DNA of 64,000 nt from Peristeroidobacter soli (GCF_004138485.1 NZ_RYEV01000004.1:494803-558802), one strand, 5' to 3'. Shown: positions 35,459-45,171, counted from the stretch's first letter. A program made the numbers and translations. The notes: generated from the letters alone by a model not told the origin.

Positions 35459-36826
35459 TCAGATCCAGTAACCGAACAGCTTCACGCCGAACTCTTTCAT
35501 CCGCTGCCACAGCGATCGTTTCTGCCATCGCTCCAGCGTCACCGGCCGGGAGCCGCGCTCGTCGCGTTTGAAAACCTCGTCCATGCGCTGCCCGAAGTCA
35601 CGATCGATGACGATGGCATTGACCTCGTCGTTGTGCAGGAAGCTGCGCATGTCGAGATTGGCGGAGCCGACGATGGACACGGTGCCGTCGATGACGACCG
35701 TCTTGGCGTGCAGCAACGCGTCCTTCAGCTCATAGATCTTCACGCCCGCCTGCAGCAGCGGCGTGAAGGTCGACTGGGTCGCGTTGAGGACGAGGCGCGA
35801 GTCGGTGAAGGCCGGCACGATGAGCCGCACATCGACACCCCGATGCGACGCCTCCTCCAGCGCCTCCAGCAATTCCGGATTGGGCGCGAAATACGCGTGC
35901 GTGATCCAGAGGCGCCTGGTCGAATGCGTGAATGCCGCGAGATAGGTTCCGTACAACGAGCGATCGTCCGACTCGCTGTCGTTACCGACGATCGTGATCA
36001 ACGTGTCGCCCGCCGGCCGCGCCGGCGGCAAATATTCATCGCCGTCCTTCGCTTGTAACGGCTCGCCCGCCTCGGCCCACGACTGCAGGAACAACGTCTG
36101 CAACTGCTTCACCACGGGGCCTTGAATGCGCATGTGCGTGTCGCGCCAGCCGTCTTCGATCCCGCGTTTCGGCCCCGGACGACTCGATGACGGACTGGAA
36201 TATGTGCTGTCGATGTTGATGCCGCCGGCGAAACCGACCTTGCCGTCGACCACGATGATCTTGCGATGATCGCGATTGTTGATGCTCCAGATGCGCGGGT
36301 TCTTCACCGGATTCATCGGCCGGAACTCACGCACTTCGACGCCCCGCTTGCGCAACTGCTCGAAGAAATCGGTCGGCGTGTCCATGCTGCCGATGCTGTC
36401 GTAGAGCACTCGGACTTCCACGCCTTCGCTGCGCTTCTGCGCCAGCAGATCGCCGAAGCGCCGGCCGATCTCGTCGGCGCCGAAGATGAACGTTTCGAGA
36501 TGGATGTGATGCCTGGCCGCTTTCAGCTCCGCTTCGATCGCGGCGTAGGTCTGCGGACCATCGATGAGCGCATCGACACGATTGCCGCTGGTCAACGGCA
36601 TGGATGAGCTCTGTCGTACCGCGGTCACCAGCTCGCGAACCGCCGCGTCGCTCTTATATTCCTCCAGCGCCGATCTCAACAACGGATCGCTCTCGTCCTC
36701 GGACAGCACGCGCTGCCTGGCGACGATGGGCGGCATCTGTTCAGATTTTTCGACGTGAGGATTCGGCGCGCACGCCGAGCTCAGCACCAACAAAGTCACC
36801 AGCGATGCTTTGAACGCAGCTCGCAT
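35459..36826 (-). CDS. phospholipase D-like lipoprotein (cardiolipin synthase family)
   Basis: A 455-residue protein with two HxKxxxxD (PLD) motifs: H187-R-K189 in NNRDHRKIIVVDG with GFAGGIN after it, and H373-A-K375 in LLHAKTVVIDG with GSANLDMRSF. These form one active site that transfers phosphatidyl groups, as in cardiolipin synthases ClsB/ClsC. Unlike the standard enzymes, the N-terminus is a lipoprotein signal (LSSAC, Cys19) and there are no membrane helices, so it probably works on the periplasmic side. Single gene, convergent with the TonB receptor and divergent from the sugar dehydrogenase. Substrate preference cannot be read from sequence. Confidence 0.87.
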   Translation of the reverse strand: MRAAFKASLVTLLVLSSACAPNPHVEKSEQMPPIVARQRVLSEDESDPLLRSALEEYKSDAAVRELVTAVRQSSSMPLTSGNRVDALIDGPQTYAAIEAELKAARHHIHLETFIFGADEIGRRFGDLLAQKRSEGVEVRVLYDSIGSMDTPTDFFEQLRKRGVEVREFRPMNPVKNPRIWSINNRDHRKIIVVDGKVGFAGGINIDSTYSSPSSSRPGPKRGIEDGWRDTHMRIQGPVVKQLQTLFLQSWAEAGEPLQAKDGDEYLPPARPAGDTLITIVGNDSESDDRSLYGTYLAAFTHSTRRLWITHAYFAPNPELLEALEEASHRGVDVRLIVPAFTDSRLVLNATQSTFTPLLQAGVKIYELKDALLHAKTVVIDGTVSIVGSANLDMRSFLHNDEVNAIVIDRDFGQRMDEVFKRDERGSRPVTLERWQKRSLWQRMKEFGVKLFGYWI

Positions 36827-37008
36827 CGACGCCGTGCCCCGCTCTCACGCACGTTCCGACAACACGCCCCAGAAACGAAATTCCCTACAGCAAAGTTCCT
36901 TGACGGCGGTGGCTTGTACGCATTGTTGCCTCATGCCCTGCTTGCCTAGTTTTCGCCTCCAGGCAAGGACGTGGCAGCGCTCGGACGCCATCGTCAGTGG
37001 AGGACATC

Positions 37009-39492
37009 ATGGGGATTCGACGAACGCTCGCAGCCGTTGCTGGTCTGTTGCTGGCGGCAGTCACTCACGCAGCGACGCTACCTGCCGGCTTCTCTGAAAC
37101 ACGCATCGCCAGCGGCATCACTGGTCCAACCGCCATGGCTGTCGCCCCGGACGGACGGATCTTCGTCGCTCAACAGACCGGCGCTTTGCGAGTCATCCGT
37201 GACGGCGTACTCCTCAGTCAGCCATTCGTCACGTTGAGCACGAACACGCTGGGCGAGCGCGGCTTGCTCGGTGTGGCACTCGATCCCAACTTCGCCACCA
37301 CTCCCTATGTTTATCTGTACTACACGAGCCCGACCGCGCCACCGCGCGTCAACCGTGTCGTCCGCTTCACCGCCAGTGCCAGCAACCCGGATGTAGCCGC
37401 CGCGGGCAGCGAACTGCAACTGATCGAGCTCTCGCCGCTCAGCACGGCCTACATTCACAACGGCGGCGCGCTGGCATTCGGCACCGATGGCAAGTTGTAC
37501 ATCGCCACCGGCGACAACTCCGATTCAGCCAACGCTCAGAGCCTCAACGTCACGCATGGCAAGCTGCTGCGAATCAATCCGGACGGCTCGATTCCGGAGG
37601 ACAATCCGTTCCTCGGCCAGACGACAGGGGTGAATCAAGCCATCTGGGCGCGCGGCCTGCGCAACCCTTACACCTTCGCCATCGACCGCACGACGGGCCG
37701 CATTCACGTGAACGACGTCGGTCAGGATGCGTGGGAGGAAGTAAATCATGTCGTTGCGGGTGCGAACTTCGGCTGGCCGCAAACCGAAGGATTCACTCCG
37801 GGCGGTGCCGCCGGCGTGCGTTATCCGGCCTACGTCTACGCCAATGCCGGCACGAATTGCGCGATCGTCGGCGCGGCGTTCTACCGCCCCACCGTTTCGC
37901 AATTTCCCACCGCCTATGCCGGCCGTTATTTCTTTGGCGACTACTGCAGCGGATTCATCCGCACGCTCAGTCCGCCGGCCTACAGCGCCGCGACCGGATT
38001 CGCGACCGGCATCGCCGGACTGGTCGACATCGAAACCGGCCCCGACGGCTCGCTCTACTACCTGGGCCGCGGCAACGGCGGCGAGTTGTATCGAGTGCAG
38101 TACACGGCCAATTCAGCGCCATCGATTTCCGAACAGCCGGTGAGTGTGTCGGTGTCGGCGGGACAGCCCGCGACGTTCACTGTTTCCGCATCCGGCGTGC
38201 AGCCGTTGGCCTATCAGTGGCTTCGCAATGGCGCGCCCATCTCGGGCGCGACTCAATCCTCGTACACGATCCCATCGACGACGGCTGCCGACAACGGCGC
38301 GCTGCTTTCCGTGACAGTCACGAATCCCTACGGTTCGATCACCAGCAACGCGGCGACACTGACTGTGCTGTCGAATGGCGTCCCCAACGCAACCATCGTC
38401 TCGCCCGTGTCGGGCACGATGTATCGCGGCGGCCAGACCGTCACGTTCTCGGGCTCGGCCACCGATCCAGAAGATGGCACTCTGCCCGCCTCCGCGTTCA
38501 CCTGGCGCGTGGATTTCCACCACGACGATCACACTCACCCGCACCTGCCGGAAACCAGCGGCATCACCAACGGATCGTTCACGATTGCCGATCGCGGAGA
38601 AACCTCGGCGAACGTTTTCTACCGCCTGATCCTGACCGTGCGCGATGCGCAAGGCCTGACCAACACGACGTTCGTGGACATCCAGCCGCGCACGTCGGTG
38701 GTCACGCTCACCAGCAACATTCCCAATGCCCAACTGACGCTCGACGGCGTGCCCGTGACAGCACCGCACACCTTCACCGGCGTGGAAGGCATCGTTCGCA
38801 CCATCGGTGCGGTCAGCCCGCAGGTCTCGGGCGGTGTGACTTACCAGTTCGGCTCGTGGTCCGACGGCGGCGCCCAATCTCACGACCTGGTGACGCCGAC
38901 TGACGATACGACGTACACGGCGACGCTTCAGAGCGGCGGCCAGTCCGCGTTGTTCCAGGACGACTTCGAGTCGGCCCGCGGTTGGGTGCGCACACCTGGT
39001 GCGAACACCGCGACCAGTGGTCTGTGGCAACGGGGCGATCCGCAACCGACCACTCAGAACGGCGTCACCCTGCAGCCGGATAATTGCGCCGGCGGCGTGG
39101 CCTGCATGATCACCGGCCTGACCGCGAGTGTGAATGCTGGCGTCAACGATATCGATAACGGTCTAACGTCGATGCAATCGCCATCGATCACGCTGCCGTC
39201 GGGACGGACGGTGACGCTGACCTTCAGATATTTCCTCGCGCACATCGATACCGCGACCAGCGCCGACTATTTCCGAGTGCGCGCGGTTGGATCCGACGGT
39301 GTGCCGGTGACGCTGTTCCAGAAGGCGGCGACATCGAGCAACGTCGGTGCGGTGTGGCGCTCGCAGTCGGTGAATCTGTCGCGATTCGCCGGCCAGACGA
39401 TCACGTTGCGATTCGAGGCCGCGGACAGTACGAGCAACGGCGGAACAGTCATCGAAGCGGGCTTCGACGACGTGGCGGTGCGCGCGAACTGA
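37009..39492 (+). CDS. secreted PQQ-type sugar dehydrogenase with Ig-like and beta-sandwich modules
   Basis: An 827-residue exported protein: signal peptide 1-21 (ending THAA), a six-bladed glucose/sorbosone dehydrogenase-type beta-propeller at about 25-365 (FVAQQTGALRVI, GERGLLGVALDPNF, YIATGDNSDSAN, WARGLRNPYTFAID, NDVGQDAWEEVN), an Ig-like domain (about 370-455), two further beta-sandwich/PKD-like modules to about 640, and a C-terminal jelly-roll domain (QDDFESARGWVRT onward). The propeller fold binds PQQ and oxidises sugars; the extra modules suggest binding to polysaccharide or a surface. RBS GGAGG precedes the ATG by 6 nt. It converges on the next gene with a 3-bp gap. Confidence 0.85.
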   Translation: MGIRRTLAAVAGLLLAAVTHAATLPAGFSETRIASGITGPTAMAVAPDGRIFVAQQTGALRVIRDGVLLSQPFVTLSTNTLGERGLLGVALDPNFATTPYVYLYYTSPTAPPRVNRVVRFTASASNPDVAAAGSELQLIELSPLSTAYIHNGGALAFGTDGKLYIATGDNSDSANAQSLNVTHGKLLRINPDGSIPEDNPFLGQTTGVNQAIWARGLRNPYTFAIDRTTGRIHVNDVGQDAWEEVNHVVAGANFGWPQTEGFTPGGAAGVRYPAYVYANAGTNCAIVGAAFYRPTVSQFPTAYAGRYFFGDYCSGFIRTLSPPAYSAATGFATGIAGLVDIETGPDGSLYYLGRGNGGELYRVQYTANSAPSISEQPVSVSVSAGQPATFTVSASGVQPLAYQWLRNGAPISGATQSSYTIPSTTAADNGALLSVTVTNPYGSITSNAATLTVLSNGVPNATIVSPVSGTMYRGGQTVTFSGSATDPEDGTLPASAFTWRVDFHHDDHTHPHLPETSGITNGSFTIADRGETSANVFYRLILTVRDAQGLTNTTFVDIQPRTSVVTLTSNIPNAQLTLDGVPVTAPHTFTGVEGIVRTIGAVSPQVSGGVTYQFGSWSDGGAQSHDLVTPTDDTTYTATLQSGGQSALFQDDFESARGWVRTPGANTATSGLWQRGDPQPTTQNGVTLQPDNCAGGVACMITGLTASVNAGVNDIDNGLTSMQSPSITLPSGRTVTLTFRYFLAHIDTATSADYFRVRAVGSDGVPVTLFQKAATSSNVGAVWRSQSVNLSRFAGQTITLRFEAADSTSNGGTVIEAGFDDVAVRAN

Positions 39493-39495
39493 ACG

Positions 39496-40104
39496 TCAGA
39501 CGCCGAGCTTCTCGGCCTGAACGTTCACCATGTGCAGCTCGGGCACCGAGCCCAGCATCGACATGGAATGCTTCGCCAGCTCGCGCGGCACGTGGCCCAT
39601 GAGATGGATGAATCGCGCGCCGTTGTCGGGGAAAACGTCGAAGATGCCGTACTCGCCCTCTTCGGTGCGGATGGCGAACCATGCGGTCGTGTTGGGCTCT
39701 TCCATCACCATGGGCCGGGCCTCCCGCAGGAACTGCTCCACCTCGATCTCGTGACCGGCCTTGGCCTTGAACGTGAGCAACAGACCTTTGGTGTCCGCCG
39801 GCGTTGGATTCACCGGCAGCTTGTCCGCCAGTACTTCGATCCTCTGCATCCGCGGCTCACTGTCGAACAAGTCGCTACTGCGCTGCAAGGCCATGGCGAC
39901 CGGCCCCTGCAGATGCTCATCGCGACCCGCGTCATCCATAAAGGTATCGAAGATGCCGTACTCGCCCTTCCCGAAACGCACCGCGAACCAGGTGCGCGTG
40001 CCGATCTCCTCTTCCACGAGCGGCAACGCCGACTTCAAAAACTGCTCGACTTCGCGTTCCTTGCCGGCGCGAGCCTCCAATCGAACCAGGAGTCCGGTGG
40101 CCAT
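39496..40104 (-). CDS. tandem antibiotic-biosynthesis-monooxygenase-fold protein
   Basis: A 202-residue cytosolic protein made of two similar ABM-like (ferredoxin-like dimeric barrel) domains. Each begins GLL[VL][RT][LF][EK]A[RK]AG, continues with EVEQFL, then TWFA[VI]R/AWFAIR, EYGIFD[TV]F and ends EVLADKLPV or NVQAEKLGV. The duplication lets one chain form the barrel that most ABM proteins form as dimers. ABM proteins include heme-degrading and quinone monooxygenases, but no catalytic residue is certain here. It begins with RBS AGGTGCC before the ATG. The gene upstream on the same strand ends 186 bp away, so shared transcription is uncertain. Confidence 0.83.
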   Translation of the reverse strand: MATGLLVRLEARAGKEREVEQFLKSALPLVEEEIGTRTWFAVRFGKGEYGIFDTFMDDAGRDEHLQGPVAMALQRSSDLFDSEPRMQRIEVLADKLPVNPTPADTKGLLLTFKAKAGHEIEVEQFLREARPMVMEEPNTTAWFAIRTEEGEYGIFDVFPDNGARFIHLMGHVPRELAKHSMSMLGSVPELHMVNVQAEKLGV

Positions 40105-40290
40105 GGGGCACCTCCAGCGCAGCTTACCGACCCAGCCTGCCGGAAATCTCGCTCAGCCGCGCAGCCACCGCTACACGCACTTTCATCCATGCCCCAAGAA
40201 GGACACGGCAATGCCGGCCCTGTCCTCTGCCGGCACCACGCCCGGATCGTCAGCGCCCTCCTGCACGAAGGGCGCCGCCCTCACTATTTA

Positions 40291-42663
40291 TCAGTCCCAC
40301 TTCTTCCAGGGCCGCCCCTGATCCGGCCGGCTGTAATCGCAGACGCCGTCGGGGAAGATCAGTTTCAACTTCTGGACTTGCTCCGAAGTCGGTGCCCACG
40401 GCGCATACACGCCCTGCTTGACTGCCTTGTCCACTGGCTTCAATGCGCACTTATAGATGCCGCCCTCGATGGGCGCTCCCGCGACGATGCGTGACGTGGA
40501 GTAGATCGGGAAGCGCTGCGTGCACGCGCCTGCGGGTTTGTCGTCGAGAATGCCATCCCAGGCGTCGTCGCCCGCGTAGATCAGTTTCCCCGTGACATCG
40601 AAGCAGCTATCGACCGCACGCGCGGGCCGGTTGCGACGAATGCCTTTGTTCGGATTCTTCTGAATGTTTCGCAGCCACTCTTCCATCACCGCGATGGCAT
40701 CCAGCGACTGGCTGGCCTTCGGCACGCCGGGCATGGTGTCGGTGAACCAGATCACCATCATGTCGCTGTTGCCCATCCTCTCGAGCACCCGCTGACGAAC
40801 GGCAAAGCTCTGATGCACGTTGTGCATGTCGAGCTCGCGCTCCATGTACTGACGGTGATCGATCGTCGGCCGATCGAGCTGTCCATGGAACACCATTCCT
40901 GACGTGTAAGCTGCACGAATCGCGCGCATATCGCCGCTGGTACGGGGTGCCGGCTTCGCCGGATCGGTGCTGACGTTCATATTGCGCCGACTCCACGGAT
41001 CGAAGTAGCCGGGCACGGTCAGCGCTTTGTTGATCTCGGTGGCCGAGGTGCCGAAGAACGGAAAGCCTTCCTGCACCATCTCACTCGGCTGCTTCCAGCC
41101 GCCGATGTTCCAATTCAGATCCAGGAACTCCTCGAACGTGATCTTGCTCTCCTGCAGCGAGCGCAAGCCGTACTGCACGCCGATGTTGTCCCACGTCGGC
41201 CGCGCCGCGCCCGTCTCATCGACGCCATAGATGTTTCTCAGATCATCCCAATGCGTCCAGCGGATGGCAGCGATGTCGGATTGCGGCTCGAAGTTCTGCT
41301 GATTCGGCGCCTGTCCGTACCAAGGATTCATCGCCAGGGGCGACAGTCCACGCCACGCCGGCACGCACTCGGTAGTGCCCAACGCCGTGCTGTAGCCGAG
41401 TGCGACCTTCAGTTGCGCCAGCGGGTCGTTCACTTTGTCGAACCCCTCCTCGGCATTCATGCCCACCAGCCAGCTGCGATTCCTGGTGACGCGCCACTTC
41501 GGATTGGCGCGATCGGTCGCGTCCATGTAGTACTCGAGCAGCTCGCAATCGCCGACATGGATGGTCTGCGTCACCATGTCGGGATACGACTGCACCGGCA
41601 GCAGCGCATCGAGCAGGCCGGGCAGATTCTGACCGAGGATGTATTGTTGAATGGCGCCGCCCGAGCCCCCCAGACCGACGGTGTAGCCCGGCACGGCGTA
41701 GCGCTCGATGAAGCGCTCCTTGGTCATCATCATGGTCTCGCCGGCCAGTTGCAGGTTGTAATTGGTGCCGGTGTTGTTGCCGCTCGAATGCGCGATGGCA
41801 TAGCCGAGCCGCAGAATATCGGGATTCAGCGAGCCACTGTGTACCGTGCCCTGCGAATGACCGATGGCCACGCCACCCTGAAACCAGTACAACAACCGCC
41901 CGTTCCAGCGACTCAGGTCCGGCTTGCCCGGCTTTTCGCCGGCCGGCGCCAGCATCGCGAAGCTGTAGAGAAACCGATTGATCGATCCGACCTCACGACG
42001 CACGATGAAGTCGACGACGCGACCATCCGGCAATGTCACTTGCGCCAGATCCGCCGGACGACTGCCATCCGCCGGCATGGCGGCCCACGCGTTGCCGATC
42101 GTGCGATAGAGATAAGTCACCACCGTCTGGACCGAACAATCGCGACTGTATCCAATCACATTGCCGGTGCCGTCGAAAACGCGCGTGCCCGGCGGCAGCG
42201 CGCTCTCGATGATGGGCTGCTGACCGACACCACTCTGCGTGGTCGTGCAAACAAACGGATACTGTTGTGGACCGGAGAACATCGGGCCTGTGATGGGATA
42301 GTTGGTCAGCTTGAGGGCATCGCGTTCCCAGCGTCCCTGGATCAAGGCTTCCAGCCGGTTCTCCCCGGGAGCGAGGCCGGTGATCACGCCTTGCACACTG
42401 TCCCTGCCGACAGGTTTGAGATCCGCCGGCAGGCGGCGGCCGTTCAGATACAACTCAACTTTGTTCTGCAGACCGGGCGGCACGCGCACCTCGATCCGGG
42501 CATCCCCGCCTGAAACATAGCGCGCGGGACTGGACAGCACCCGCAGCTCCACCGACTTGCCCCTGCCGCCCCAATCGTGCTCATCCCGGTCGTGAGCCTG
42601 ACCGAGCGCCGAGACGAGCAACGCCCCCAACGCCCATACCAATCGACGATGATCCGTCGTCAT
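40291..42663 (-). CDS. DUF6351 family exported protein
   Basis: A 790-residue protein with a signal peptide 1-24 (ending LGQAH). The text matches my memory of DUF6351 proteins: LSSPARYVSGGDARIEVRVP near the start, NYPITGPMFSGPQQYPFVC, then a catalytic-looking middle with HSSGNNTGTNYN and GLGGSGGAIQQY (a GxGGSGG turn reminiscent of an alpha/beta-hydrolase elbow) and a C-terminal part with DDAWDG. DUF6351 is exported and unstudied to my knowledge; it probably is an esterase-like hydrolase. The ATG at 42663 has GGGGGA 8 nt upstream. It is divergent from the LamG-like pseudogene. Confidence 0.8.
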   Translation of the reverse strand: MTTDHRRLVWALGALLVSALGQAHDRDEHDWGGRGKSVELRVLSSPARYVSGGDARIEVRVPPGLQNKVELYLNGRRLPADLKPVGRDSVQGVITGLAPGENRLEALIQGRWERDALKLTNYPITGPMFSGPQQYPFVCTTTQSGVGQQPIIESALPPGTRVFDGTGNVIGYSRDCSVQTVVTYLYRTIGNAWAAMPADGSRPADLAQVTLPDGRVVDFIVRREVGSINRFLYSFAMLAPAGEKPGKPDLSRWNGRLLYWFQGGVAIGHSQGTVHSGSLNPDILRLGYAIAHSSGNNTGTNYNLQLAGETMMMTKERFIERYAVPGYTVGLGGSGGAIQQYILGQNLPGLLDALLPVQSYPDMVTQTIHVGDCELLEYYMDATDRANPKWRVTRNRSWLVGMNAEEGFDKVNDPLAQLKVALGYSTALGTTECVPAWRGLSPLAMNPWYGQAPNQQNFEPQSDIAAIRWTHWDDLRNIYGVDETGAARPTWDNIGVQYGLRSLQESKITFEEFLDLNWNIGGWKQPSEMVQEGFPFFGTSATEINKALTVPGYFDPWSRRNMNVSTDPAKPAPRTSGDMRAIRAAYTSGMVFHGQLDRPTIDHRQYMERELDMHNVHQSFAVRQRVLERMGNSDMMVIWFTDTMPGVPKASQSLDAIAVMEEWLRNIQKNPNKGIRRNRPARAVDSCFDVTGKLIYAGDDAWDGILDDKPAGACTQRFPIYSTSRIVAGAPIEGGIYKCALKPVDKAVKQGVYAPWAPTSEQVQKLKLIFPDGVCDYSRPDQGRPWKKWD

Positions 42664-42921
42664 GAAGTGATCCCCCGTCTGATGTTTGCCTCGAGCCGCG
42701 GCCGAGGTTTTGTAGATTTCGCGCACCGTCTTCTGAGCCCGGTGCGCGCGATCCAGGAATACTCCCGAGTCCACGCGATTGCAATCTCGACTGCCGCGAT
42801 CGGTAACGACAGATATTTTCTTTCCAGCGCTCGGCCGCCCGGAACTTAGGTTCGGCCTCCAACGTGTATCTGGCTAGCCGGAACTGGAACCCGACACGGA
42901 CTCACACAGGAAGAGGTGTCC

Positions 42922-43697
42922 ATGGCTGCTCAATGGGGATACGGCATCGGGCGTTGCATACAAATGTTTCTTGCAACGCTGCTCATGACGCCACTCGCCG
43001 GAATCGCCGGGCCACGGGTGTTGGAAGAAACGGCGCGCATCGCCAGCCCCGACTCCAGCTACGCCTGGCCCATTGCGGTTGCTACCGATGGCGAGTGGCT
43101 GCTGGCCACGGCCAGGCCGGCATCATGATGTACAAGACTCAGGCCGACTGCGACAACGTCGTCCTGAGCGCCAATCCACAAACCACGCTCGCATCCCATC
43201 GATTCGGCAGCCCGCGCGATTCGCTGACGAACTGGGACCGGACCGGCACGTGGAACATCCTCCCCGACACAACCTATGCACAAAGCGATATGACCTCGGG
43301 CGCGCGATCCATCACCGGCATCGCGACTGGCGACCAGGTCATCCACTCACGCATGCGTCGCACCGCCACCGCAGGCTCGAACAACTGGTTCGGACTCGCC
43401 GCCCGCTATCAGGATGACGGCAACTATTATTACGTGACTCTTCGCAACGACAACACTGTCTCACTCAAGAAGCTGCTCGATGGCACCATCATCGAGCTGG
43501 ACAGCGCGCCACTCAGCGTCGCGACGAACAGCTGGTATCGCCTGCGCTTCGAAGCCATCGGCACACGGCTGCTCGTATATATAAACGACATCCTGCGACT
43601 CGAAGCTGTCGACACCTCGCATGCGACCGGTCGCTATGGCGCCATCATGTACAAGACGACGACTCAGTACGACGATATCGTCGCGGTGGAGCCCTGA
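42922..43697 (+). pseudogene. internally deleted, frameshifted LamG-like exported protein
   Basis: The start (ATG 42922, GGAAGAGG upstream) gives a signal-like sequence followed by ETARIASPDSSYAWPIAVATDGEWLLATA in frame 1, which ends at 43128. From about 43110 homology continues in another frame: GIMMYKTQADCDNVVLSANP, then a full LamG/DUF1080-like domain ending GAIMYKTTTQYDDIVAVEP at 43697. The first MYKT segment resembles the end of that same domain, so the ancestral protein probably had an N-terminal region, a first LamG-like domain and a second one. Most of the middle is gone and the frame is broken at the junction. No functional product is expected, though the second domain is intact. Confidence 0.65.
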
Positions 43698-43781
43698 GCG
43701 TTCTGTTCCTGTTGCGACTGTTCTGGCAATGGATCGGCCGCAAGCTGGTGCGGCGACCGACCGCCGCCTAGTCGCTGCTCC

Positions 43782-44579
43782 TCACCCGATCGCCTCGACA
43801 TCGACGACCTTCGCCCCACTCGACAACGACGCGCGATAGGCGCTGGGCGAGATGCCGGTGCGCTTACGAAACAACCGGGCAAAATAGGACGGGTCGTTGA
43901 ATCCCGCCATGGCGGCGACATCGCTCACGGACACTTGCGAGATACCCAGCAACCGTTTGGACTGCATCAGGCGCCACTCGGCGAGATAGTCCCGAAACGT
44001 AACGCCATGCGCGGCCCGGAAGGCACGACTGAACTCGAACGGTGACAGCCCACACTCCTTGGCCACGTCCTGTTCGCTGATCGGCTGGGCGTAGTTCTTC
44101 TCGATATACCCCAGGACGGTGTCGAGCTTGCCCCGGGAATTGCGCCTGGCGTGATAGCGCGCCTCATCCGGAATGGCCTCGGCCCCCGTCGCATTGGCTC
44201 GCGTCTGCTGAGTGCGCCGCGCCTCCAGAACAGGCGAGAGGCGTTCCACACAACGCAGCACATCCCGCGGCGTCAGCGGTTTTAACAGAACGTCGAAGAT
44301 CCGGGCCCGCAGCGCCCACAGCACCACGTCCGCCGACTGTTGGGACATCAACATGATGATGGGCACGGACGGAAATCGCGCCTTGGTGTCGGCCATGAAC
44401 TTCAGACAGCTCATGTCCGGATGCTCGACATCGAAACAAATCACATCCGCATCGCCGCCCAGCGACAACGCCGTCCAGAGATGGTGTTGATCCGTGGGCC
44501 GTACCTGGCAATGCCGGGAAAACTGCGCTGACGATGTCGCGACGCGCGCGCCGCAACACATGTCGACCCATAACAACAT
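43782..44579 (-). CDS. receiver-AraC hybrid response regulator
   Basis: A 265-residue regulator. Residues about 1-118 form a receiver-like domain: Asp in ICFDVEHPD at about 50 is the candidate phospho-acceptor, and LLKPLTPRDVL supplies the conserved Lys; the acidic pocket at the start is not obvious, so phosphorylation is uncertain. Residues about 160-255 are an AraC-type double helix-turn-helix (ISEQDVAKECGLSPFEFSRAF and VSVSDVAAMAGFNDPSYFARLFRKRTG). No adjacent histidine kinase. It lies divergent to the Tad pilus locus across a 345-bp gap and may control it. GGAG is about 15 nt before the start codon, rather far. Confidence 0.85.
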   Translation of the reverse strand: MLLWVDMCCGARVATSSAQFSRHCQVRPTDQHHLWTALSLGGDADVICFDVEHPDMSCLKFMADTKARFPSVPIIMLMSQQSADVVLWALRARIFDVLLKPLTPRDVLRCVERLSPVLEARRTQQTRANATGAEAIPDEARYHARRNSRGKLDTVLGYIEKNYAQPISEQDVAKECGLSPFEFSRAFRAAHGVTFRDYLAEWRLMQSKRLLGISQVSVSDVAAMAGFNDPSYFARLFRKRTGISPSAYRASLSSGAKVVDVEAIG

Positions 44580-44652
44580 GACCTGATCCGCCCTCCCGAA
44601 CAGCCCGCCGGCAATGACGATCCCGAGACTACGCGCCGAGCATCATTCCTTT

Positions 44653-44668
44653 AGTGATCTTGATCACT
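44653..44668. promoter_or_regulatory. CRP/Vfr-like palindrome
   Basis: AGTGATC-TT-GATCACT is a perfect inverted repeat matching the GTGA-N6-TCAC core of CRP-family sites. Its centre is about 81 nt before the start of the REC-AraC gene and about 265 nt before flp, within the 345-bp divergent region 44580-44924. Otherwise that region holds no gene, and I see no convincing -24/-12 or -35/-10 pair. Confidence 0.5.
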
Positions 44669-44924
44669 TTCTTTTCAGCGCCTGCGGCTGGCCACATTTA
44701 TTCCGCATCGAGACTCGGTTCGTCACTGTGGCGACCACGTAGCCGCTGTTATTTCCAGCATTCGAACCCGTGGTATCAGCAAAAACGTCCTGGCCAATCG
44801 CAAGAACATGCGCGCTTCGCGCAACGCACTTACCGGAGAGTCCCAATCACCGCGGCAGCGGGGAAGAAAGGGGTCAGCACCCGGCCCAATGTTTCGGGTG
44901 GTAATAACGTTCAGGAGTCGAGCA

Positions 44925-45107
44925 ATGATCAATCTGAAGCAGGCTGTGATGGAGTTCATTCGGGAGGAGGAAGGTCTGACGGTGGTCGAGTATGCGATTG
45001 CCGGCGGTCTGGTCGGGTTGGGCGTGGTTGTCGCATTCACCAACCTCGGCGACCAGGTGGAACGAATCATCGGTCTGATCGTCACTCGTCTGACCACGAT
45101 CGTCTGA
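44925..45107 (+). CDS. flp: Flp/Fap-type IVb pilin
   Basis: A 60-residue major pilin subunit of the Tad system. The N-terminal leader ends at the cleavage site before GLTVVEYAIAGGLVG (residues about 17 onward), with the Glu-Tyr pair characteristic of Flp pilins, and the remainder is a single hydrophobic helix with a short polar C-terminus. RBS AGGAG is 8 nt before the ATG. It opens the Tad locus and is followed by a hairpin that may limit read-through so the pilin is expressed above the assembly genes. Confidence 0.92.
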   Translation: MINLKQAVMEFIREEEGLTVVEYAIAGGLVGLGVVVAFTNLGDQVERIIGLIVTRLTTIV

Positions 45108-45118
45108 TCTCTTCCAAA

Positions 45119-45145
45119 GGAGAGCACCGCGGACGGGTGCTCTCC
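45119..45145 (+). terminator. hairpin between flp and cpaA (attenuator)
   Basis: GGAGAGCACC (45119-45128) and GGTGCTCTCC (45136-45145) pair perfectly with a 7-nt loop, 11 nt after the pilin stop. No U-tract, so it may act as a partial terminator or mRNA stabiliser of the pilin transcript. Confidence 0.6.
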
Positions 45146-45171
45146 TGCCCTCAGCCAGACGGTATCCTCGA

